From assembly GCF_000202835.1 (NCBI RefSeq), contig NC_015186.1, forward strand, positions 3,629,501-3,693,500: a stretch of 64,000 bases of DNA, written 5' to 3'. This document shows, piece after piece, positions 19,209 through 28,359 of this stretch. Each line of letters starts with the position of its first letter. The first letter of the stretch is position 1. The notes beneath the pieces are model-generated. The model saw only the letters and a program-made list of their open reading frames with translations. It ran no database searches and was not told the origin of the DNA. Position numbers and translations under genes: made by a program. Source of the stretch: Acidiphilium multivorum AIU301. GTDB lineage: Bacteria; Pseudomonadota; Alphaproteobacteria; Acetobacterales; Acetobacteraceae.

Positions 19209-19690
19209 GGGGTGCCTCCCTGGGCGGCATGACCCGTGGTGACGCGCTCGACCGCGCGCAGGATGCGCATGTGCGTGCCGCAGCGGCAGAGATTGCCTTC
19301 GAGCGCGGTCTTGATCTCGTCGCGCGTGGCGTGCGGCTTGCGATCGATCAGGGCCTGCGCGGTCATGATCATGCCGTTGATGCAGTAGCCGCACTGCGCG
19401 GCCTGTTCGTCGATGAAAGCCTGCTGCAACTTGTTCGGCTTGCCGTCGGAGGACAGCCCCTCGAGCGTGGTGATCTTCTGGCCGACGGCCGCCTGCAGCG
19501 GTGTTACGCAGGAATGCACGGCGTTGCCGTTCAGGATGACGGTGCAGGCGCCGCATTCCGAAAGCCCGCAGCCGAATTTCGGACCGTGCAGGCCGAGATT
19601 GTCGCGCAATGCGTAGAGCAGCATGCTGTCGGGCTCCGCCTCGACCGTATGCACCCGCCCGTTGACGTGGAGTTCCAGCTTCCGGGTCAT
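19205..19690 (-). CDS. (2Fe-2S)-binding small subunit of Mo-hydroxylase
   Basis: 161 aa with two 2Fe-2S domains. The plant-type cluster ligands are in CGLSECGACTVILNG and the downstream HSC; the second, helical cluster is in CGYCINGMIMTAQALI and CRCGTHMRI. It transfers electrons from the Mo centre of the subunit encoded immediately downstream (ATGA overlap). No signal peptide of its own, so it is presumably exported with the Tat-bearing large subunit, as known for IorAB-like enzymes. First gene of a two-gene operon. Confidence 0.92.
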   Translation of the reverse strand: MTRKLELHVNGRVHTVEAEPDSMLLYALRDNLGLHGPKFGCGLSECGACTVILNGNAVHSCVTPLQAAVGQKITTLEGLSSDGKPNKLQQAFIDEQAAQCGYCINGMIMTAQALIDRKPHATRDEIKTALEGNLCRCGTHMRILRAVERVTTGHAAQGGTP

Positions 19691-19809
19691 GGCCCCTCCT
19701 TGGTTGACCGGAGCGGCGCCCGACGAGACCCGGGGCCGCGTATCGCACCCTCATCTATGGATTGTATCACCTTGTTTCACCGGCAGGCGCCGGCGGAGAC
19801 CGAAAAAAG

Positions 19810-20358
19810 TCAGGACGGATGCCCGATTGCCGGGGCCGCGTCCTGGCGGGGCGCCGGTTCGGCCTCCGCCGGAGGGCCGGCGGCGCGGTCGATCGCACCC
19901 GCGGCGATCAGTGGCGCGGCGTCGATTCCGCTGGCGTCGAGCAGCGAGCCGACACGTTCGAGCGCGGCAAGAATCATCGCCCGCTCCCAGAGCGGCAGGC
20001 CCTGGAAGCGGTCGCGGAAGCGCTCCTGCAACAGGTCCGGCGCGCGCCCGAGCGCGGCGCGGCCCGCATCCGTCGCCGCCAGGATCACCTGGCGCTTGTC
20101 GCGCTCGCCGCGGCGGCGGGTGATCAGCCCGGCGGCAACGAGGCGGTCGGCGATATTGGTGATGGTCGCCTGGCCGAATTGCAGCGCCGTGGCGATGGTG
20201 CCCGGCGTGGCGTCGCCCCGGCGGTCGATTTCCTGCAGCACGAGGAATTGCGAGGTGGTCAGCCCCGTCGCCGCGTAGAGGCGGTGGCTGCCCTGGTCGG
20301 TGGCCCGCAGGATGCGGCGGATGGCCCGCAGCGTCGCGCTGGTGAGATCTTCGTCCAT
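19810..20358 (-). CDS. ectR: MarR-family regulator, probable ectoine operon regulator EctR
   Basis: 182 aa. The winged helix-turn-helix core is MarR-like: LTTSQFLVLQEIDRRGDATPGTIATAL, then FGQATITNIADRLVAAGLITRRRGERDKR. It is transcribed divergently from ectABCD-ask across an AT-rich 200-bp spacer, the classic place for EctR, a repressor of ectoine genes in methylotrophs and other bacteria. The C-terminal ~35 residues are Ala/Pro-rich and look disordered. Specific assignment to ect rests on position. Confidence 0.82.
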   Translation of the reverse strand: MDEDLTSATLRAIRRILRATDQGSHRLYAATGLTTSQFLVLQEIDRRGDATPGTIATALQFGQATITNIADRLVAAGLITRRRGERDKRQVILAATDAGRAALGRAPDLLQERFRDRFQGLPLWERAMILAALERVGSLLDASGIDAAPLIAAGAIDRAAGPPAEAEPAPRQDAAPAIGHPS

Positions 20359-20467
20359 GCCCGCATGGAGCCTCAGAACGGCGCCGTTTGCAACGGGAGT
20401 ATATTTTAATAATCGAAAGATATTTCATGGGCATATGGGCGCTCCGGTAAAAACATTCATAAAAAAC

Positions 20468-20495
20468 TTGATATTTTCAAAGATTTTCGTATCTC
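20468..20495 (+). promoter_or_regulatory. Possible ectA promoter in AT-rich ectR-ectA spacer
   Basis: Within a markedly AT-rich stretch (about 20395-20500) a TTGATA lies 16 nt upstream of TATCTC, an acceptable -35/-10 pair 60-70 nt before the ectA Shine-Dalgarno sequence. The surrounding repeats of ATATTT could hold the regulator's operator. Weak evidence; the divergent ectR promoter should be in the same region. Confidence 0.35.
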
Positions 20496-20603
20496 TGGTT
20501 TCATGTCGCTGCCTGAGGTGGCGCGATACGGGACAAATCTGCTTCGGAGGATGAAATAATTCCGGGCCATATCGACAATCTGGCGGCACCGTGCGGCAGC
20601 GCG

Positions 20604-21113
20604 GTGGCGCTGCGTCGGCCGACCGCGGCCGACGGTCCGGCGGTGACCGCGCTGATCGCGGATTGCCCGCCGCTCGATGCCAATTCGGCCTATTGCAACC
20701 TGCTGCAATGCACCGATTTCGCCGAAACCTGCGTGCTCGCCGAGCGCGAGGGCGCGGTGGTCGGCTGGATGTCGGGCTACCGCCCGCCGTCAGACCTCTC
20801 GCGCATCTTCGTCTGGCAGGTCGCGGTCTCGTCCGCGGCGCGGGGCATCGGCCTCGGCGGGCAGATGCTCGATGCGCTGCTCGACCGTCCCGCCACGGCC
20901 GGCGTTCGCGCCCTGACCACCACCATTACCGAGGCGAACACCGCGTCGTGGCGGCTGTTCGAAAGCCTTGCCCGCCGGCGCGGCAGCTCGTTCGCCCGGG
21001 CGGTGCGCTTCGACCGCGCCGCCCATTTCGCCGGCCTGCACGACACCGAGTTCGAGGTGACGATCGGCCTTCCCCAGCCCGTCGCCGAACCAGCACGAAA
21101 GGACATCTCATGA
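20604..21113 (+). CDS. ectA: L-2,4-diaminobutyrate acetyltransferase
   Basis: GNAT-family acetyltransferase that makes N-gamma-acetyldiaminobutyrate, the second step of ectoine synthesis. Family landmarks are LRRPTAADG, the highly conserved CPPLDANSAYCNLLQCTDFA, and the acetyl-CoA loop VSSAARGIGLGGQML. From the GTG at 20604 the product is 169 aa. That GTG has no Shine-Dalgarno sequence; the only good one, GGAGG, is at 20546-20550, where an in-frame ATT at 20559 would be properly spaced and would add 15 residues. The true start is therefore unsettled. The stop overlaps the ectB start by 4 nt. Confidence 0.9.
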   Translation: MALRRPTAADGPAVTALIADCPPLDANSAYCNLLQCTDFAETCVLAEREGAVVGWMSGYRPPSDLSRIFVWQVAVSSAARGIGLGGQMLDALLDRPATAGVRALTTTITEANTASWRLFESLARRRGSSFARAVRFDRAAHFAGLHDTEFEVTIGLPQPVAEPARKDIS

Positions 21114-22414
21114 CCGATCTGCCGCGCCCCTCCCGGCGCAAGCCGGATACCGCGATCTACGAGCGCATGGAGTCCCGGGTGCGGAGCTACTGCACCGCGA
21201 TCCCGCGCCAGTTCACGCGGGCCGAAGGCGCCTGGCTGCATGACAGCCACGGCGGCCGCTACCTGGATTTCCTCGCCGGCTGCTCGTCGCTGAATTACGG
21301 CCACAATCATCCGGTGCTGAAACGGGCGCTGATCGACTATGTCGCCCGCGACGGCATCGCTCATGGACTCGACTTCCATACCGACGCCAAGGCCGAGTTC
21401 CTCGACGCGCTGGAAACCGTGATCCTGAAGCCGCGAGGCATGGACTATCGCGCCATGTTCGTCGGCCCGACCGGAACCAATGCCGTCGAGGCCGCGCTCA
21501 AGCTCGCCCGCAAGGTGACCGGCCGGCAGACCGTGATCGCCTTCACCAACGGCTTCCACGGCATGACGCTCGGCGCCCTCGCCTGCACCGGCAACGAGGG
21601 CAAGCGCGGCGGCGCCGGCGTGCCGCTCGCCCATGTCAGCCACGAGCCTTATGACGGGTATTACGGCCCGGAGATCGATACCGCCGACCTGCTGGAGCAG
21701 CGCCTTGCCGACGGCTCCTCGGGCCTCGACGCGCCGGCGGCGTTCCTGGTCGAGACGGTGCAGGGTGAGGGCGGGCTGAACGCCGCCTCCGCCGGATGGA
21801 TGCGCAAGATCGCCGCGCTCGCGAAGCGCCACGGCGCGCTGCTGATCGTGGATGACATCCAGGCCGGCTGCGGCCGCACCGGCCGCTTCTTCAGCTTCGA
21901 GGAGATGGGCATCCGCCCCGACATCATCACCCTCGCGAAATCGCTCTCCGGCATCGGCGCGCCGTTCGCGCTGACCCTGTTCCGCCCGGAACTCGACCAG
22001 TGGAAGCCCGGCGAGCACAACGGCACGTTCCGCGGCAACAACCACGCCTTCGTCACCGCCGCCGCGGCGATCCGCCATTTCTGGAGCGATGACGCCTTCG
22101 CCGCCGACATCGCCCGGCGCGGCGACCTGCTTGGCCGCCGGCTCGATGCGATCGCGGCGCGGCATGGGATGGGCACGCGCGGCCGCGGCATGATGCAGGG
22201 CATCGATGCCGGCACCGGCGCGATGGCCGAGCGCATCACCGGCATCGCCTTCCGCGAGGGGCTGGTGATCGAGACCAGCGGCGCCGATGGCGAGATCGTC
22301 AAGGTGCTGGCGCCGCTCACCATCGATGACGACCTGCTGGCGGCCGGGCTCGACATTCTCGAACGTGCCGTGAACGAGGCCACCGCGCCCACCTACGGCG
22401 TCGCCGCCGAGTGA
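21110..22414 (+). CDS. ectB: Diaminobutyrate-2-oxoglutarate transaminase
   Basis: 434 aa, class III PLP aminotransferase converting aspartate semialdehyde to L-2,4-diaminobutyrate, the entry step of ectoine synthesis. The cofactor lysine is in [12 protein letters not shown]; other family signatures are [19 protein letters not shown] and [15 protein letters not shown]. The N-terminus has [15 protein letters not shown], typical of EctB. Starts in the ectA stop (ATGA). Sits second in ectABCD-ask. Confidence 0.96.
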   Translation: MTDLPRPSRRKPDTAIYERMESRVRSYCTAIPRQFTRAEGAWLHDSHGGRYLDFLAGCSSLNYGHNHPVLKRALIDYVARDGIAHGLDFHTDAKAEFLDALETVILKPRGMDYRAMFVGPTGTNAVEAALKLARKVTGRQTVIAFTNGFHGMTLGALACTGNEGKRGGAGVPLAHVSHEPYDGYYGPEIDTADLLEQRLADGSSGLDAPAAFLVETVQGEGGLNAASAGWMRKIAALAKRHGALLIVDDIQAGCGRTGRFFSFEEMGIRPDIITLAKSLSGIGAPFALTLFRPELDQWKPGEHNGTFRGNNHAFVTAAAAIRHFWSDDAFAADIARRGDLLGRRLDAIAARHGMGTRGRGMMQGIDAGTGAMAERITGIAFREGLVIETSGADGEIVKVLAPLTIDDDLLAAGLDILERAVNEATAPTYGVAAE

Positions 22415-22445
22415 CGGGCCGCGACACGAAACAAGGAGCAGAAAC

Positions 22446-22844
22446 ATGATCATCCGGACTCTGAAGGAGGCGCAGGCCTCGGAGCGAAAGGTCGTCACCG
22501 ATGGCTGGGACAGCGTGCGCATGCTGCTGCGCGACGACGGCATGGGCTTCTCGTTCCACATCACCACGATGTACGCGGGCAAGGAGCTGCCGATGCACTA
22601 CAAGCATCATTACGAAGCCGTCTTCGTCCTGAGCGGAGAGGGCGCCATCGAGGATCTCGACGCCGGCGAGACGCACCAGCTGAAGCCGGGCGTGCTCTAT
22701 GTGCTCAACAGGCACGACCGCCATGTGGTGCGCCCGAAGACCGATATCGTCACCGCCTGCGTGTTCAACCCGCCGGTCACCGGGCAGGAGGTGCATGACG
22801 CGTCCGGCGCCTATCCGCCCGCCCCGGTCGGCGAGGCGGCCTGA
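22446..22844 (+). CDS. ectC: L-Ectoine synthase
   Basis: 132 aa cupin that cyclises N-gamma-acetyldiaminobutyrate to ectoine. The opening [10 protein letters not shown], the [18 protein letters not shown] segment and the metal-binding cupin region [17 protein letters not shown] are diagnostic. Length matches the family. Located 31 nt after ectB with AAGGAG upstream of the ATG. Confidence 0.97.
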   Translation: MIIRTLKEAQASERKVVTDGWDSVRMLLRDDGMGFSFHITTMYAGKELPMHYKHHYEAVFVLSGEGAIEDLDAGETHQLKPGVLYVLNRHDRHVVRPKTDIVTACVFNPPVTGQEVHDASGAYPPAPVGEAA

Positions 22845-22884
22845 GGTCCCGGTCCGCAACGAACGAAACGTGGGAGAACAGACA

Positions 22885-23805
22885 ATGGACGATCTCTATC
22901 CGTCGCGCCGCGAACCCACCCCGTCGCTGCTGCCGCGCCACGATCCGGTGGTGCATGGGCGCTGGGCGCCCGGCGCGCCGCTGAGCGACGAGCAGACGCG
23001 GTTCTACGACACCAACGGCTATCTCGTGCTGGAGAACGTGTTCGACCCCGCCGAGATCGCGCTGCTGCAGTCGGGGTCGATGGATCTGCTGGCCAACCCC
23101 GCCGGGCTCGACCGCGAGACCATCATCACCGAGCGCGGCAGCGACGAGGTGCGCTCGATCTTCGCGATCCACGCGCAGAACGAATTGCTCGGCCGTCTCG
23201 CCGCGGATTCGCGGATTGCCGGGGTGGCGCGCTTCCTGCTGGATGACGACGTCTACATCCATCAGTCGCGGCTCAACTACAAGCCGGGCTTCGATGGCAA
23301 GGAGTTCTACTGGCACTCCGATTTCGAGACCTGGCATGTCGAGGATGGCATGCCGCGGATGCGCGCGTTGTCGATGTCGATCCTGCTGGCGGAGAATACC
23401 GCGAATAACGGGCCGCTGATGGTCATCCCCGGCTCGCACCGCAAATATCTCACCTGCGTTGGCGAGACGCCAGAGAACCATTACCGCTCCTCGCTGAAGA
23501 AGCAGGAATACGGCGTGCCCGACCGCGAGATGCTGACCGCGCTCGCCAGCGATCACGGCATCGTCGCGCCGACGGGCAAGGCCGGCACCGTGGTGCTGTT
23601 CGACTGCAACACGATGCACGGCTCGAACGGCAACATCACGCCGTTCCCGCGCTCGAACGCGTTCTTCGTGTTCAACGCGAAGGCGAACAGCCTGGTCGAG
23701 CCGTTCGGCCCGAAATCGCGGCGGCCGGACTTCATCGCCGACCGCGCGTTCACGACCGTCGACATCGTGAAGGGCCCGCTGGTGCGGCGCGAGCGCGCAG
23801 CATGA
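22885..23805 (+). CDS. ectD: Ectoine 5-hydroxylase
   Basis: 306 aa non-heme Fe(II)/2-oxoglutarate dioxygenase producing 5-hydroxyectoine. Iron ligands are the H and D of WHSDFETWH and the distal H in MHGSNGN; the conserved FYWHSDFETWHVEDGMPRMR stretch is the EctD signature. GGGAGAA lies upstream of the ATG at 22885. Its presence means the organism can hydroxylate ectoine, which is associated with heat, desiccation or ionic stress. Overlaps ask by 4 nt. Confidence 0.96.
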   Translation: MDDLYPSRREPTPSLLPRHDPVVHGRWAPGAPLSDEQTRFYDTNGYLVLENVFDPAEIALLQSGSMDLLANPAGLDRETIITERGSDEVRSIFAIHAQNELLGRLAADSRIAGVARFLLDDDVYIHQSRLNYKPGFDGKEFYWHSDFETWHVEDGMPRMRALSMSILLAENTANNGPLMVIPGSHRKYLTCVGETPENHYRSSLKKQEYGVPDREMLTALASDHGIVAPTGKAGTVVLFDCNTMHGSNGNITPFPRSNAFFVFNAKANSLVEPFGPKSRRPDFIADRAFTTVDIVKGPLVRRERAA

Positions 23806-25268
23806 GCATGGCTCCGAGTGTCGAGAAGATCGGCGGCACGTCGATCGCGGCGATGGACGCGGTTGTCGGCAACGTGCTGATCGCCGGCCGCGCCGGCCGC
23901 GATCTCTACCGGCGGATCTTCGTGGTCTCTGCCTATGGCGGGATCACCGACCTGCTGCTGGAGCCGAAAAAGAAGACCGACGCCGCAAAACCGCCCGGGC
24001 TGTATGCCAGCTTCGCCGCCGATGGCGAGAAGGGCGACTGGCGCGATGCGCTCGATGCGGTCGCCGCCGCGATGCGCGCCCGCAACGAGGAGGTGTTCGG
24101 CACGTCGCCCGAGCGCGCCGTGGCGGATGACTTCGTCGCCGCCCGGATCGGCGAGACCCGCGCCTGCCTCGACGATCTCGACCGCCTGCGCGGCCACGGC
24201 CATTTCCGGCTCGACGAACCGCTCGCCACCCTGCGCGAGCTGCTCGCCGGGCTAGGCGAGGCGCACAGCGCGTACAACACCGCGCTGCTGCTGCGTGCCC
24301 GCGGCGTCAATGCGGCCTTCGTCGACCTGACCGGCTGGCAGGACGGGCGCAACCTCGATCTCGACGAGCGGATCCGCACCGGGCTCGACGGGATCGACTC
24401 AGCGACCACCCTGCCGATCGTCACCGGCTATGCGAAATGCAGCGACGGCATGGTCCGCAAATACGACCGCGGCTACACCGAGATGACCTTCGCCCGGCTC
24501 GCCGTGCTCACCGGCGCGCGCGAGGCAATCATCCACAAGGAGTTCCATCTCTCCAGCGCCGATCCGAAGGTCGTCGGCGTCGGCAAGGCGCGCAAGATCG
24601 GCCGCACGAATTACGACGTGGCGGACCAGCTCGCCAATCTCGGCGTCGAGGTCATCCATCCCGGTGCGGCGCGCGGCCTGCGCCAGGCGGGCATTCCGCT
24701 GCGGGTGCGCAACACCTTCGACCGGCACGACGAGGGCACGCTGATCTGCGCCGACTACGTTTCAGCCGCGCCGCGCATCGAGATCGTCACCGGCATCCGC
24801 GAGCTGCGCGCGCTTCAGTTCTTCGAGCAGGACATGGTCGGCAAGAAGGGCTATGACGCGGCGATCCTCGACACGCTGACGAAGCACCGCGCGCGCATCG
24901 TCAGCAAGTCGTCCAACGCCAACGCCATCACCCATTACCTCGCCGCCGGCGGGCCGACGGTGCGCCGGGTGATCGCCGATCTGGAGGCGCGATTTCCGAA
25001 CGCCGAGGTCTCGGCGCCGCGCCTCGCCATGGTCGCGCTGATCGGCAGCGATCTCAGCGCGGAGGGCTGTGTCGGCCGCGCGCTCGACGCGCTCGGCGCG
25101 GCGGGAATCGGGGTCAAGGCGATGCAGCACCAGATGCGCAATGTCGACATCCAGTTCATTCTCGATACCGACCGCTTCGACGACGCGATCCGCGCGCTCC
25201 ACGCCGCCCTGGTCGAATGCCGGGCGACGCAGGATGGCAAGGGCGGGACGCTACGCACCGCCGCCTGA
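23802..25268 (+). CDS. ask: Aspartate kinase specialised for ectoine synthesis (Ask_Ect)
   Basis: 488 aa aspartokinase that feeds aspartyl phosphate to the pathway. The amino-acid-kinase N-terminus reads VEKIGGTSIAAMDAV, and two ACT-like segments are at the C-terminus (VALIGSDLSAEGCVGRAL, HQMRNVDIQFILD). The Ask_Ect subgroup linked to ect operons has this KIGGTS start and long C-terminus. Final gene of the cluster, in the ectD stop (ATGA). Dedicated copies usually escape lysine/threonine feedback, which is inferred here. Confidence 0.94.
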   Translation: MSMAPSVEKIGGTSIAAMDAVVGNVLIAGRAGRDLYRRIFVVSAYGGITDLLLEPKKKTDAAKPPGLYASFAADGEKGDWRDALDAVAAAMRARNEEVFGTSPERAVADDFVAARIGETRACLDDLDRLRGHGHFRLDEPLATLRELLAGLGEAHSAYNTALLLRARGVNAAFVDLTGWQDGRNLDLDERIRTGLDGIDSATTLPIVTGYAKCSDGMVRKYDRGYTEMTFARLAVLTGAREAIIHKEFHLSSADPKVVGVGKARKIGRTNYDVADQLANLGVEVIHPGAARGLRQAGIPLRVRNTFDRHDEGTLICADYVSAAPRIEIVTGIRELRALQFFEQDMVGKKGYDAAILDTLTKHRARIVSKSSNANAITHYLAAGGPTVRRVIADLEARFPNAEVSAPRLAMVALIGSDLSAEGCVGRALDALGAAGIGVKAMQHQMRNVDIQFILDTDRFDDAIRALHAALVECRATQDGKGGTLRTAA

Positions 25269-25330
25269 TCGTGCATGCGGGCGAAGCTGACCCGCACCGG
25301 CGGCATTGACCGCAGCCGGCCCACCGCCTA

Positions 25331-25429
25331 GAGCAACATCCGGTCGGGTGGAGTCATCTGATCGGATGATGCTCTATTTATCAATACAATAGAGCACGAA
25401 AGCCGACCCGGAAGGATCGGGAAGTGCTC
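25331..25429. repeat. Two adjacent REP-like hairpins with GAGCA ends
   Basis: Two imperfect inverted repeats, each bounded by GAGCA/TGCTC. The first (25331-25374) pairs GAGCAACATCCGGTC with GATCGGATGATGCTC (two mismatches). The second (25392-25429) pairs GAGCAC with GTGCTC with weaker inner pairing. An AT-rich 17-bp linker joins them. They lie between the ask gene and an MFS gene and look like the intergenic palindromic elements common in alphaproteobacteria; they may also end ect transcription. Confidence 0.5.
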
Positions 25430-25505
25430 CAGGCGGTGGGCCGGTCCGGGACGGATCGTCGGTCGCCTTGGCGTCTCCTTTGCCTTGCGGCAGGATGAGG
25501 TTCTG

Positions 25506-26735
25506 ATGGTCTCCTCGCTGCTTTCCGTCCGCAGTCTGCTGTTCTCCATCTTCATGCTGATGGCCGGCAGCGGCTTCCTCGCGACGCTGATGAGCCTGCG
25601 GCTCGAAGCCGCGGGCACGACGCAGCTGCTCATCGGGCTGATCGGCACCGCCTATTACGCCGGGCTGACGCTGGGCGCGCTGCGCGCCGGGCGGATCATC
25701 GAGCGGGTCGGCCATATCCGCGCCTTCACCGCCTTCGTCTCGCTGTTCTCGGCGAGCACGCTGGCCTGCACGGTCTGGCAGGAATTCGGCTTCTGGGCGG
25801 TGCTGCGCTTTATCGAGGGCCTGTCGCTTGCCGGCGTGTTCATCTGCATCGAAAGCTGGCTGAACGAGCGGGCGACGCCGCAGACCCGCGGCGCCATCCT
25901 CGCCTTCTACATGGTCGCGCTCTATGCCGGGCAGGGGGCGGGACAGTTTTTGCTCGACCTTGGCAACCGCGTCCCGGCGCTGCCGTTCATCGCCGCCTCG
26001 ATCCTGCTTTCGCTCGCGGTGATCCCGATCGCGCTGACGCGGATCCCCGGCCCCGCGCTGGGGGGGGCGACGCCGCTCTCCTTCGTCCGTCTCTACCGGA
26101 TCTCGCCGCTCGGCATCATCGGCGCGGCGGTGACCGGCGTGATGCTCGGCGGTTTCTACGCGCTCGGCGCGATCTACGCGCACGGGCTCGGCATGGGCAG
26201 GCCGCAGACCGCGCTGTTCATGAGCCTCGTGATCCTGGGCGGCGTGGTGCTGCAAATCCCGATCGGGCGGCTTTCCGACCGGTTCGACCGGCGCAAGGTG
26301 ATCATCGGCACGTTTGCCGGCACCGGGCTGGTCAGCCTCGTGCTCGGCCTCCTGGCCCGGCGGCCGGACATCGTGGATACGCTCGGCCTGCTGTTCGGCG
26401 GCCTCGTCTTCACCCTCTACCCGCTCTGCGTCGCCCATACGAACGACTTTCTCGAGCCCGACCAGCGGGTGGGGGCCAGCGGCGGCCTCGTGCTGGTCTA
26501 TTCCATCGGCGCGGCAATCGGCCCGATCATCGCGGCGATGGCGATGACGCGGATCGGCCCCGGCGGGCTGTTCTATTTCCTGGCCCTCGCGGCCGCGGCG
26601 GCGGTGGGTTTCGGCGTCTGGCGCCAGCGCGTGCGCGAGCCGGTGCCCAACGAGCAGCAGCAGCCCTACCAGATCCTGCCGCGCACCACGCCCATCGCCG
26701 CGACGCTCGATCCCAATACCGCGGAAGAGGGCTGA
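25506..26735 (+). CDS. MFS transporter
   Basis: 409 aa, twelve predicted membrane helices. The loop between helices 2 and 3 carries a major-facilitator-type motif (GALRAGRIIERVGHIRAF), and the mid-protein loop has GRLSDRFDRRKVIIG, a strong MFS signature. Organisation resembles the YcaD group of small putative sugar/drug carriers. The ATG at 25506 follows GATGAGG. It is 237 nt after ask across REP-like hairpins, so it need not belong to the ectoine operon; export or uptake of compatible solutes is only a speculation from position. Confidence 0.87.
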   Translation: MVSSLLSVRSLLFSIFMLMAGSGFLATLMSLRLEAAGTTQLLIGLIGTAYYAGLTLGALRAGRIIERVGHIRAFTAFVSLFSASTLACTVWQEFGFWAVLRFIEGLSLAGVFICIESWLNERATPQTRGAILAFYMVALYAGQGAGQFLLDLGNRVPALPFIAASILLSLAVIPIALTRIPGPALGGATPLSFVRLYRISPLGIIGAAVTGVMLGGFYALGAIYAHGLGMGRPQTALFMSLVILGGVVLQIPIGRLSDRFDRRKVIIGTFAGTGLVSLVLGLLARRPDIVDTLGLLFGGLVFTLYPLCVAHTNDFLEPDQRVGASGGLVLVYSIGAAIGPIIAAMAMTRIGPGGLFYFLALAAAAAVGFGVWRQRVREPVPNEQQQPYQILPRTTPIAATLDPNTAEEG

Positions 26736-26745
26736 CCGGCCGGGC

Positions 26746-27351
26746 CTACCGGAACCGCGCGACGAGGGCGACCGCCTGGCGCAGCACGCCGGCAAGGGCG
26801 GCACGCTGGGCGGCCACCAGGTCGGCCGGGGCAGCGCCCGCGAGCGGTGCCGTCGCGGTCAGGCGCTTCTGCGCGAGCGGCCGCTCGCCGATGCCGACCG
26901 GCTTCGCGACCACCAGGGTCAGCGCCGCCCGCGCCTCGCCCCGCGCGGGTGCCGCGAGCAGCGTGTCGAGCGTGCCGCCGACCGTCAGATCCGAGGTCAC
27001 CGACGATCCATCCCCCACCACCGCGGCGAAATCGCCCGAGGCCTGCAGCCAGGTCATCAGCGCCGCGGTCGCCGCATCCGCCGGCGCCGTGGCCCAGCGG
27101 TTGTAATAGCCGCGATGGATGCTCCCATCGGCTTCGAGCGTGATCAGCCCGCGATCGGTCAGCGCCGGGCCGGCATCGAGGCCATGAACCTTCACCACCT
27201 TGCGTGAGGGGCGGGATGCCGGGTGGAGATCCGGCGCCGGGGCGAGCGGCCAGTCGGTGCGCGGGCGGTAGGGCTGTTCCGACAGCACCGTGCCGCAGCC
27301 GGCAAGGGCCAGCGGGGCGGCGAGGGCGAGGCGGCGGGAGATCGGGGTCAT
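26746..27351 (-). CDS. ABC-type transport auxiliary lipoprotein (Mla/PqiC-like)
   Basis: 201 aa outer-membrane-type lipoprotein. The lipobox is LALAGC with the acylated Cys at residue ~19. The body (YRPRTDWPLAP, VVKVHGLDAGPALTDRGLITLEADG, YYNRWATAPADAATAALMTWLQ) fits the auxiliary component family that accompanies MCE transporters (PqiC/LetA-B systems). Last gene of terC-mlaE-mlaF-mlaD-lipoprotein; its ATG overlaps the mlaD stop. Probably docks the MCE protein to the outer membrane. Confidence 0.83.
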   Translation of the reverse strand: MTPISRRLALAAPLALAGCGTVLSEQPYRPRTDWPLAPAPDLHPASRPSRKVVKVHGLDAGPALTDRGLITLEADGSIHRGYYNRWATAPADAATAALMTWLQASGDFAAVVGDGSSVTSDLTVGGTLDTLLAAPARGEARAALTLVVAKPVGIGERPLAQKRLTATAPLAGAAPADLVAAQRAALAGVLRQAVALVARFR

Positions 27352-28337
27352 GGCGTCTCTCTCGGCGGTTCCCTGCCGCGCAACGCGGCGGCGGGATTGC
27401 GTTTCAGCGTGTCGGACAGGTCTTCGAGATTGGCTGAGGCCTGCTTCAGCGATTGCAGGATCGGCAGCATCTGCCGCTCGACCATCGCCGTCGCCTCGTT
27501 GGCGTGGCGGATCGTCGCCTCCGACTGGGCGATCAGCGCCGGCATCGCCGCACTCGCCTTCGCGAGTGCGGCACTCGTGGTTTCGAGCTGCTGCAGGATC
27601 TCGCGGGTCTGCGTGCCGTCGGCCAGGGTGCGCATCGAGCGGGTCGTCGCCGGCAGGTCGGCCTGCCTGACCTGGTGCTTGAGCTCGACCAGCAGCCCGT
27701 TGACATTGGCCAGCGCCTCGTGAGCGCTGCCGGTGGTCAGTTCGCGGTTCACGGTGTCGATCATCGAGGTCAGCGTGTCGATCGTCCGGCCGAGCTTCAC
27801 GTGCCGCATGTTGTTGAGGAAGCCCTGCACCGCGTCCTGCACCTCGGTCAGCGTGCTCGGCACCGAGGGGATGACGAGATGATGCGGCGTCCAGGGCACG
27901 GACTGCGGCGGGTTGTTCTGCGGGTTGACGAAGCTGAGTTCGAGATAGGCGAGGCCGGTGATTCCCTGCGGCGCGACCTGCACGCGCAGCCCGTGCTGGA
28001 TCGCTTCGAGGATGTCGGCATCGCGCCCGAGCTTGCGCGGGTCGATCCGGTACTGGACCACGACCTGGTGATAGACCTTCTCGTTCAGGTTCTTCGGGTC
28101 GGGTGGCGGATAGTCCGCCGCGACGAGGCCGATCTCGCTCACCTTGCCGATCGTCACCCCGCGGAACTTCACCGCCGAGCCGACATCGAGCCCCTGCACC
28201 GATTCGCGGAAATAGGATTCATAGACCGCGCCCGGCCGGAACATGTTGCCCGACAGCAGGAAGACGAGCCCGACCAGCACGACGATGGCGCCGATCACGA
28301 ACAGCCCGGTGCGCAGTGCGGCGCCTCTGGGTTCCAT
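27348..28337 (-). CDS. mlaD: MCE-family (MlaD-like) lipid-transport protein
   Basis: 329 aa. A single N-terminal membrane anchor (TGLFVIGAIVVLVGLVFLLSG) is followed by one MCE domain (YFRESVQGLDVGSAVKFRGVTIGKVSEIGL) and a long helical C-terminal half that is Ala/Gln-rich and probably coiled. MCE proteins form hexameric rings that shuttle lipids across the periplasm. The longer C-terminus than E. coli MlaD (183 aa) suggests a PqiB/YebT-like needle or a needle-like helical barrel. Start fixed by GGGAGG upstream of the ATG at 28337. Confidence 0.9.
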   Translation of the reverse strand: MEPRGAALRTGLFVIGAIVVLVGLVFLLSGNMFRPGAVYESYFRESVQGLDVGSAVKFRGVTIGKVSEIGLVAADYPPPDPKNLNEKVYHQVVVQYRIDPRKLGRDADILEAIQHGLRVQVAPQGITGLAYLELSFVNPQNNPPQSVPWTPHHLVIPSVPSTLTEVQDAVQGFLNNMRHVKLGRTIDTLTSMIDTVNRELTTGSAHEALANVNGLLVELKHQVRQADLPATTRSMRTLADGTQTREILQQLETTSAALAKASAAMPALIAQSEATIRHANEATAMVERQMLPILQSLKQASANLEDLSDTLKRNPAAALRGREPPRETP

Positions 28338-28359
28338 CAGCGCCCTCCCGTGATCCGGC

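Noticed and set aside
20551-20559. ATG-AAA-TAA mini-ORF before ectA
   Set aside because: GGAGG directly touches the ATG, too close for initiation, so I treat it as accidental and prefer a non-AUG start or the GTG at 20604.
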